In this document: positions 59,036 to 64,000 of the stretch, one piece after another
How the letters are laid out: each line of letters begins with the position of its first letter
Position numbering within the stretch: position 1 is the first letter of the stretch
Source: Planosporangium flavigriseum
GTDB lineage: Bacteria > Actinomycetota > Actinomycetes > Mycobacteriales > Micromonosporaceae
Reading direction: 5' to 3'
Length of the DNA: 64,000 bases
NCBI RefSeq assembly: GCF_011947225.1
Contig: NZ_JAATVW010000004.1
Span: forward strand, 310,001-374,000
The notes under the pieces: generated by a model
What the model was told of the DNA's origin: nothing
The model's input: the letters and a program-made list of their open reading frames with translations, nothing else
Database searches by the model: none
Translations under genes and position numbers: made by a program

Positions 59036-59616
59036 ATGTACTGGCCGGTGCCACCGTCCGGCTGCTGGTTCGGTGGCATCATGCCGGGCATCATCCGGGC
59101 GGCCGCGCCGGCGGGCAGCGCGTGCCGGTTTCCGCCGCGGATCTGCTCCAACTGCATGCGGGCGGCCATCTGCTGGGCCATCAGCGCTGCCTGGATGCCG
59201 TGGAACAGCCCTTCAAGCCAGCCAACCAGCTGGGCCTGAGCGATCCGCAGCTCAGCCTCGCTGGGGGTGCTGTTCTCCTCGAACGGCAGCGCCAGCCGGC
59301 TCAGCTCGTCGCGTAGCTCCGGGGCGAGCCCCTCCTCCAGCTCGATGATCGATCGGCTGTGGATGTCGCGCAGGCGCTGCCGGCTCGCCTCGTCCAGCGG
59401 AGCGGCGCGGACCTCCTCCAGCAACTGTTTGATCATGCTGCCGATGCGCATCACCTTCGCCGGCTGCTCGATCAGCTTGCTCGGGTCCTCGCCCTCGTCG
59501 CCCTGCTCCTGCTCGAGGTCGACGGTGCCGACGGGACGACCGTCCGGCCCCACCACGAGTACGGTGCGGTTCTGCTCGACGTCCGGGCGGTTCGGCTGCT
59601 CCTCGTTGTCGGCCAT
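59032..59616 (-). CDS. bpa: Bacterial proteasome activator Bpa (PafE)
   Basis: About 194 residues of the DUF2587 family. The central helical region EQPAKVMRIGSMIKQLLEE, LRDIHSRSIIELEEGLAPEL and ELRIAQAQLVGWLEGLFHGI matches Bpa/PafE, which forms a dodecameric ring on the 20S proteasome and opens its gate without ATP. The protein ends in GQYI, the C-terminal activation motif (GQYL in Mycobacterium) that docks into the proteasome pocket. The open frame extends to 60456 but ATG 59616 gives the natural start. It implies a Pup-proteasome system elsewhere in the genome. Confidence 0.9.
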   Translation of the reverse strand: MADNEEQPNRPDVEQNRTVLVVGPDGRPVGTVDLEQEQGDEGEDPSKLIEQPAKVMRIGSMIKQLLEEVRAAPLDEASRQRLRDIHSRSIIELEEGLAPELRDELSRLALPFEENSTPSEAELRIAQAQLVGWLEGLFHGIQAALMAQQMAARMQLEQIRGGNRHALPAGAAARMMPGMMPPNQQPDGGTGQYI

Positions 59617-59727
59617 GGCTCCAATCCTTACGTATGGCTGCGGTCGATCCGCAAGGCGCTCCCCGTGATCGTGACAAGTTTGCCCCAGGAGCCGGGTCGA
59701 CCAAACCGATCGTGGCAGGCTGAGGCG

Positions 59728-60549
59728 ATGACGGCCGACCCTCGCGAGATCCTCGCCCGGTGGGCGCCAGGCCCCGACTTCACGGTCCGCTACGGCGACC
59801 ATCCGGAGCACGTCGTGGATGTACGGCTGCCGGCCGGCGACCCGACCGGTCCCCTGGTCATCTTCATCCACGGCGGGTTCTGGATGGCCGAGTTCGACCG
59901 GGCGCACACCGCGCCGCTCGCCGTCGACCTCGCCGCCCGCGGATACCCGGTCGCCACGATCGAGTTCCGGCGGATCGGGCAGGACGGCGGCGGCTGGCCG
60001 GGCACCTTCACGGACGTGTCGGCCGCGGTCGCGCGTACCCCCGGGCTCATCGCCGAGGCCCTGGCCGCGCAGGGCTGCCGCGTCCCCGACCTGGACCGGC
60101 CGGTCCTCGCCGGCCACTCGGCCGGCGGTCAGCTGGCGCTGTGGTACGCAAGTCGGCCCGCGACACCCGTACGCGGGGTGCTCGCGCTCGCGCCGGTCGC
60201 CGACCTCGCCCTCGGCCACCGGCTCGGGCTCGGTGACGGGGCGGTGGCGGCGTTGCTCGGTGGCGGCCCCGACGAGGTACCCGACCGGTACGAGGCGTGC
60301 GACCCGATGCGCCTGCTGCCGGCGGGGGTGCCGGCGGTTCTCGTGTTCGGCACCGAGGACGACCGGGTGCCGGTGGAGGTGGGGCGCTCCTATGTAAACG
60401 GTGCGCGCATGGCCGGTGATCACCCGGCCCTCATCGAGTTGCCGGATACCGAACACTTCGCAGTGATCGACCCCCGCTCGGCGGTATGGTCCACCGTACT
60501 TGGCGCGCTACACCGGCTCTCGGTCGAGCGGGACGTTGATGACGATTGA
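59728..60549 (+). CDS. Alpha/beta hydrolase
   Basis: A 273-residue alpha/beta hydrolase. The oxyanion motif HGGFW (about 48-52) and nucleophile Ser131 in AGHSAGGQLALW match the esterase/kynurenine-formamidase-like group; the acid is expected in FGTEDDRVP and the histidine in PDTEHFAV. The enzyme is cytoplasmic. The exact ester or amide substrate is not known; an HGGxW motif is shared with kynurenine formamidases. ATG 59728 is preferred to the longer open frame, which overlaps the divergent bpa gene. Confidence 0.82.
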   Translation: MTADPREILARWAPGPDFTVRYGDHPEHVVDVRLPAGDPTGPLVIFIHGGFWMAEFDRAHTAPLAVDLAARGYPVATIEFRRIGQDGGGWPGTFTDVSAAVARTPGLIAEALAAQGCRVPDLDRPVLAGHSAGGQLALWYASRPATPVRGVLALAPVADLALGHRLGLGDGAVAALLGGGPDEVPDRYEACDPMRLLPAGVPAVLVFGTEDDRVPVEVGRSYVNGARMAGDHPALIELPDTEHFAVIDPRSAVWSTVLGALHRLSVERDVDDD

Positions 60550-60628
60550 CGCCTACCGCGAAAGCAGGTAGAACCCGCAACGGGGTTGCCGATTGGCTGG
60601 GCCCTGTCGATCTTTTACGGAGGATCAC

Positions 60629-61822
60629 TTGTCCGAGTTCACCCGTCGGCGCGCGCTGAAGGCACTCGCTGCGCTCGGGGCCGGCGGCGCGGTGGCACCC
60701 ATCCTGTCCGCGTGCAACGGCGGGAGCCAGCAGCCGGTCGTGGCGGATCTTCCGGCCGTGAAGATTGGCCTGGTCGTGCCGCGGTCGGGCGTCTTCAAGA
60801 CGGTCGGCGACGAGCTTTTCAACGGCTTCCAGCTCTACCTGGACCTCAACGACAGGCGCCTGGCCGGGCACCCGGTCAACCTGGTCATCGTCGACGAGGG
60901 GGAGACCGCCGAGTCCGGCAAGGCGGCCGTCGAGCGACTCATCAAGCAGGAAAACGTCCTCGCGCTGTCCGGTGTGGCGAGCTCGGCGTCGATGGTCGCG
61001 GTTCGGGAGCTTGTCGAGAACTCGCAGATCCCGCTCATTGGCTCCAACGCCTCACCGACCACCCTTCGAGGCGTCCGGTACATATGGCGTACTTCCTACG
61101 TCAACGACGAACCGGCCACGGCGTTGGGACGGTTCGTCGCGAGCAAGGTCGGCAACGGCCCCGTCGCCCTGATCGCGCCGGACTACCAGGCCGGGCACGA
61201 TGAGCTCAACGGCTTCCTCTCCGCGTACGGCAAGGAGGTGGCGGGCGAACCGATCTACACGCCGTTCAGCCCCACGCCGACCACGAACTTCCAGCCGTAC
61301 CTCAACACCATCAAGGCTTCCCGGGCCAAGGCCGTGCTGTGCTTCTACGCGGGGTCGCTCGCGGTCGAGTTCGTCAAGCAGTACCGGCAGCTGGGGCTGA
61401 CCCAGGACCTGTACGCGCCGGGCTTCCTCACGGAGGGGGTCCTGCTACGCCAGCAGGGTGACGCCGCGCGCGGCATCTACACCTCGATGAACTACTCGTC
61501 AGATCTGGACAATGACGCCAATCGGCGGTTCGCCTCCGCGTACCAGAAGGCGTACAACAACGTCCCCACCGCGTACGCGATGGCGTCGTACGACGCGGCC
61601 TTCGTCCTGGACAAGGCGATCAGTGTCGTCGGGTCCGGCGACCTGAACCCGCAGGCCGTCAACCTCGCGCTCGGCAAGATCGGGTCGATCGACAGCCCGC
61701 GCGGATCCTGGCAGTTCAACCAGAACCGCACCCCGCTGCAGATGTGGTACCTGCGGCAGGTCCGCCAGGACGGGGGCACGCTGGCGAACACGGTCCTGTC
61801 GCCGTTGACCACTCTCGGGTAG
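60629..61822 (+). CDS. ABC transporter substrate-binding lipoprotein (LivK-like), Tat-exported
   Basis: About 397 residues with the type I periplasmic-binding fold. The N-terminus has TRRRALKALAALGAGGA, a twin-arginine signal, and ends in the lipobox LSAC at Cys29. KIGLVVPRSGVFKTVGDE and TAESGKAAVERLIKQENV, then VASYDAAFVLDKAI, match the LivK/branched-chain amino acid binding family. The TTG start at 60629 has GGAGG five bases upstream, which is why it is chosen over an upstream frame start. No permease or ATPase genes are adjacent, so it may serve a transporter elsewhere or be a sensor. Confidence 0.86.
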   Translation: MSEFTRRRALKALAALGAGGAVAPILSACNGGSQQPVVADLPAVKIGLVVPRSGVFKTVGDELFNGFQLYLDLNDRRLAGHPVNLVIVDEGETAESGKAAVERLIKQENVLALSGVASSASMVAVRELVENSQIPLIGSNASPTTLRGVRYIWRTSYVNDEPATALGRFVASKVGNGPVALIAPDYQAGHDELNGFLSAYGKEVAGEPIYTPFSPTPTTNFQPYLNTIKASRAKAVLCFYAGSLAVEFVKQYRQLGLTQDLYAPGFLTEGVLLRQQGDAARGIYTSMNYSSDLDNDANRRFASAYQKAYNNVPTAYAMASYDAAFVLDKAISVVGSGDLNPQAVNLALGKIGSIDSPRGSWQFNQNRTPLQMWYLRQVRQDGGTLANTVLSPLTTLG

Positions 61823-61874
61823 CACACAGCGGGGCGGCTCGACAGGTACGCCCGCCATCCTCCAAGATTGCGCG

Positions 61875-63194
61875 GTGCGTCCCGGGTGCCCGCAGTCGTT
61901 ACCGCCGCGTCCCCGGCGCGGCTGGTGCTCGACGATCCTGGCTGCGCTGCTGGCCCTCGCCGCCGTCCTCACGGTCTCGGGTGGGGCGACCGCGATCGCG
62001 ACGATCCGGGGTAGCGGTGGGGCGACCGGCGCGGCGTTCGTCGGTGACCTGCGCCCGGAGGTCCGCCGGGTCGCGCTGACGGCGCTGCTCGAGCGGCGAG
62101 CGAAGGCTGTCCGGGACCGCGACAGGCAGGCGTTCCTCGCCGACGTGGACGGCGCCGACCAGGCGTTCAAGCGCCAGCAGGAGCAGCAGTTCGACAACCT
62201 GACCAAGCTCCCGCTGGCCGAGTTCCGCTACTCCCTCGAACAGCCCGTCCGCTACGACGCGCTCATCCCCACCGCCGTCCGCGACCGCTACCAGGGACGG
62301 GTGCAGACGGCGGCCGTGACGGTGCTCTACCGCATCGACGGGGTGGACACCGAGCCCGTGGCGGCGCCGTGGGTGCCCATCGTGGGCGTCGTGGCCGGCC
62401 GGTGGCGGCTGGCCGGCGTGGCGTCGGACGGCAGGCTGCCGACGGGTACGAACGGACAGGCCTGGGAGACCGGTGAGATCACCGTGGCGCGCAGCGCACG
62501 GGTCGTCCTGGTGCTGTCGGCGGGCGACGCGAACCGGGCGCCGGACCTGCTGCGGATGGCCGAGACCGGACTCGACCAGGTCGCGGCCGTACGCCGGGGC
62601 GGCTGGGTCGGCAAGGTCCTCATCACGGCGGTACAGGACCCGCGGCTGTTCACCACATACTTCACCCAGAACCCCGATCACGTCGTCAACGTCGCGGCGA
62701 TCGCGGTGCCGTACTACGCGGAGATCCCGGACTGGCGCGCCAAGCCGAAGTACGCGGCCACCCGCGTCGTGTTCAACCCGCACGAGTTCGAGGCCGACCC
62801 GACCGAACTGGCCCACGACCTGACCCACGAGTTCGCCCACGCCGCGATGGGGTCGGTGACCACCGACGAGACGCCACTGTGGCTGGTGGAGGGGTTCGCC
62901 GAGTACGTCGCGTACGAGCCGGAGCAGGTGCCCAGTTCGTTCGTACGGCGGTCGCTGGAAGGCTTCCCGGCCGGGAGCACTCCGCCGTCGGCGAACTTCT
63001 ACGGCGACCCGCGTAACTACGTGCTGGGCTGGCTGGCCTGCCGCATGATCGTCGAGAAGTACGGTGAGGCCAGGCTGCTCGCCCTGTACGAGGCGTCGGG
63101 CAGCGGCGACGCGGTCAAGCAGGTGCTCGGCATCGACACGGCCACCCTCGACCGGCAGTACGTCAATTACGTGGAGAAGGTGCGCGCCGGCTGA
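61875..63194 (+). CDS. Membrane-anchored gluzincin metallopeptidase-like protein
   Basis: A 439-residue protein with one N-terminal hydrophobic segment (about 20-45) that anchors it to the membrane with the rest outside. The zinc motif HEFAH (318-322) and the third ligand Glu339 in LWLVEGFAEYV are gluzincin features. The middle part (about 130-230) is a beta-rich extension that may bind a substrate. Active metalloprotease is likely. The GTG start and position of the membrane helix fit. It is followed by kptA with only 15 bases between. Confidence 0.82.
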   Translation: MRPGCPQSLPPRPRRGWCSTILAALLALAAVLTVSGGATAIATIRGSGGATGAAFVGDLRPEVRRVALTALLERRAKAVRDRDRQAFLADVDGADQAFKRQQEQQFDNLTKLPLAEFRYSLEQPVRYDALIPTAVRDRYQGRVQTAAVTVLYRIDGVDTEPVAAPWVPIVGVVAGRWRLAGVASDGRLPTGTNGQAWETGEITVARSARVVLVLSAGDANRAPDLLRMAETGLDQVAAVRRGGWVGKVLITAVQDPRLFTTYFTQNPDHVVNVAAIAVPYYAEIPDWRAKPKYAATRVVFNPHEFEADPTELAHDLTHEFAHAAMGSVTTDETPLWLVEGFAEYVAYEPEQVPSSFVRRSLEGFPAGSTPPSANFYGDPRNYVLGWLACRMIVEKYGEARLLALYEASGSGDAVKQVLGIDTATLDRQYVNYVEKVRAG

Positions 63195-63195
63195 C

Positions 63196-63201
63196 TAGCC
63201 T
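63196..63201 (+). promoter_or_regulatory. Candidate leaderless promoter of kptA
   Basis: TAGCCT lies 8 bases before the ATG at 63210 (5 bases before GTG 63207), right after the metallopeptidase stop. Confidence 0.4.
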
Positions 63202-63209
63202 GGAGCGTG

Positions 63210-63752
63210 ATGGACCTGGTTGGGCTCTCGAAGCGGCTGTCGTACGTGCTGCGCCACCGCCCCGACAGCGTCGGGCTGACCCTCGACCGGAACGGTTGGG
63301 TGGCGGTCGACGATCTGCTCGCCGCCCTGGCGGCGCACGGGGTGCGGGTAGGCCGAGCCGAGCTCGACACCGTCCTGGCCGGCAACGACAAGCGGCGCTT
63401 CGCGGTCGAGGCCGGGCCGGACGGGCGGGACCGGATCCGGGCCAGCCAGGGCCACTCCATCCCGATCGACCTCGGGCTCACGCCGGTCACCCCACCGCCG
63501 GTGCTCTACCACGGCACCTCGGCCGCTGCCGTGCCGTCGATCCGGGCCGAGGGGCTGCGCAAGGCGCGTCGCCACCACGTACACCTGTCAGGTGATCTCT
63601 CGACCGCTCAGCGGGTCGGTGCGCGTAGGCGAGGTCCCGTGGAAATTTTGACCGTCGACGCGGCCGCGATGGCCGCGGACGGCCACCAGTTCTACCGCAG
63701 CGCCAACGGCGTGTGGCTCACCGATCACGTCCCGCCGCGGTACCTGCGCTGA
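63210..63752 (+). CDS. kptA: RNA 2'-phosphotransferase (Tpt1/KptA)
   Basis: About 180 residues of the Tpt1/KptA family, which moves a 2'-phosphate from RNA to NAD+. LSYVLRHRPDSVGLTLDRNGW is the N-terminal winged-helix motif, GHSIPID and VLYHGTS are NAD-binding, and RHHVHLSGD carries the catalytic His. The enzyme finishes tRNA splicing in eukaryotes; bacteria have no such introns, so its natural RNA or other ADP-ribose acceptor is not known. GTG 63207 would add one residue. The end overlaps a TetR gene on the other strand by 35 bases. Confidence 0.92.
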   Translation: MDLVGLSKRLSYVLRHRPDSVGLTLDRNGWVAVDDLLAALAAHGVRVGRAELDTVLAGNDKRRFAVEAGPDGRDRIRASQGHSIPIDLGLTPVTPPPVLYHGTSAAAVPSIRAEGLRKARRHHVHLSGDLSTAQRVGARRRGPVEILTVDAAAMAADGHQFYRSANGVWLTDHVPPRYLR

Positions 63753-64000
63753 TCTGGCCGAGCCCGCTGGTCAAGGCGTCGTAGGCGTGGTGGCGCACCT
63801 CGCGCAGCCGCTGTGGACTCGCCTCGTCGTTGTCCAACTCGCACAGCGCCGCCCGTCCCGACAGCGTGGCGGCACCGGCGAGTAGCTGCGGGTAAAGGGC
63901 GCTCACGCTCTCGCCGGTGCGGGCGGCCACGAACTCGGCGATCGCCTCGTGCATCTCATGAAAGATCATCTGGTACGCGGGGAGCAGTTCCGGCAGTTGC
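63718..64000 (-). CDS. TetR-type regulator C-terminal part (partial at window edge)
   Basis: A minus-strand frame that runs off the right edge of the window. The visible 94 residues begin QLPELLPAYQMIFHEMHEAI and include EVRHHAYDALTSGLGQI, which is the helical C-terminal ligand and dimer region of TetR-like repressors. The DNA-binding part lies outside the window. Overlap of its end with kptA is 35 bases. Call is tentative because only the variable domain is seen. Confidence 0.5.
   Translation of the reverse strand, partial: QLPELLPAYQMIFHEMHEAIAEFVAARTGESVSALYPQLLAGAATLSGRAALCELDNDEASPQRLREVRHHAYDALTSGLGQISAGTAAGRDR

Noticed and set aside
59032-60456. 474-residue reading that includes Bpa
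   Set aside because: The upstream 280 residues are antisense to the alpha/beta hydrolase; Bpa starts at ATG 59616.
60553-60587. Small hairpins (CTACC/GGTAG and AACCC/GGGTT) after the alpha/beta hydrolase
   Set aside because: Five-base arms only; too weak to call a terminator.
63210-64000. kptA plus TetR as an RNA-repair or phage-defence unit
   Set aside because: The TetR call is partial and convergent to kptA; no ligase, kinase or other RNA-repair gene is present.

Overview
This is chromosomal DNA from a high-GC actinobacterium. The set of GuaB1-type purine enzyme, bacterial proteasome activator Bpa, two LytR-CpsA-Psr proteins, a DUF5926 protein and NERD-like and AIM24 proteins, with heavy GTG start use, suggests a mycelial family such as Micromonosporaceae. 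That family placement is an inference from gene content, not from a search. No transposase, integrase, phage gene, CRISPR array, rRNA or tRNA was seen. Almost all of the sequence is ordinary, densely packed coding DNA.

Layout. 0-4.4 kb: the 3' end of purD, then a lipid-degradation operon on the minus strand (SCP2 protein, acyl-CoA dehydrogenase, acyl-CoA synthetase) facing a TetR regulator. 4.4-11.3 kb: rhomboid protease with zinc-finger head, cyclophilin, a YtxH-like protein, CorA, an aminotransferase, a CBS protein and GuaB1. 11.4-21 kb: a surface-glycan cluster made of a nucleotidyltransferase plus CDP-alcohol transferase pair, a flippase, an O-antigen-ligase-like protein, a GT4 glycosyltransferase, a DUF2142 protein and an initiating sugar-phosphate transferase, with a DNA glycosylase in the middle. 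21-26.3 kb: two two-component systems (LytS/LytTR type and OmpR type) around a DUF4097 lipoprotein and a thymidylate-kinase-like protein. 26.4-30.5 kb: DUF4173 protein, DUF485/symporter pair and an OsmC-family protein.

30.5-31.8 kb is the one visibly less GC-rich stretch. It holds a three-gene cassette (a DUF4258/toxin-like small protein, a 66-residue acidic protein and a DUF6941 protein), followed by a Uma2 nuclease-fold gene. 32.4-37.6 kb: ABC transporter with two DnaA-box-like sites upstream, a flavin-reductase-like protein, and a second DUF485/acetate-symporter pair. 37.7-41.3 kb: UDP-glucuronate-decarboxylase-like protein and two LCP cell-wall ligases; the second LCP gene has no usable start codon for its N-terminal part. 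41.4-46.5 kb: rhodanese, GDPD, GAF histidine kinase plus HATPase protein, DUF5926, arginine deiminase. 46.6-50.1 kb: NERD-like, PAS, ACT, lipoprotein and pheA. 50.1-57.3 kb: AIM24, zincin, osmC, pyruvyl-transferase-like, FAD oxidoreductase, serS. 57.4-64 kb: two HAD phosphatases, Bpa, an alpha/beta hydrolase, a Tat-lipoprotein solute-binding protein, a membrane metallopeptidase, kptA and the end of a TetR gene.

Thirteen genes have a TANNNT hexamer 6-8 bases before the start codon and no clear Shine-Dalgarno sequence, the signature of leaderless transcription. Several strong hairpins act as probable terminators, including a 15-bp-stem one with a T tract after the aminotransferase, a 16-bp-stem one after osmC and a 13-bp-stem one after actP.
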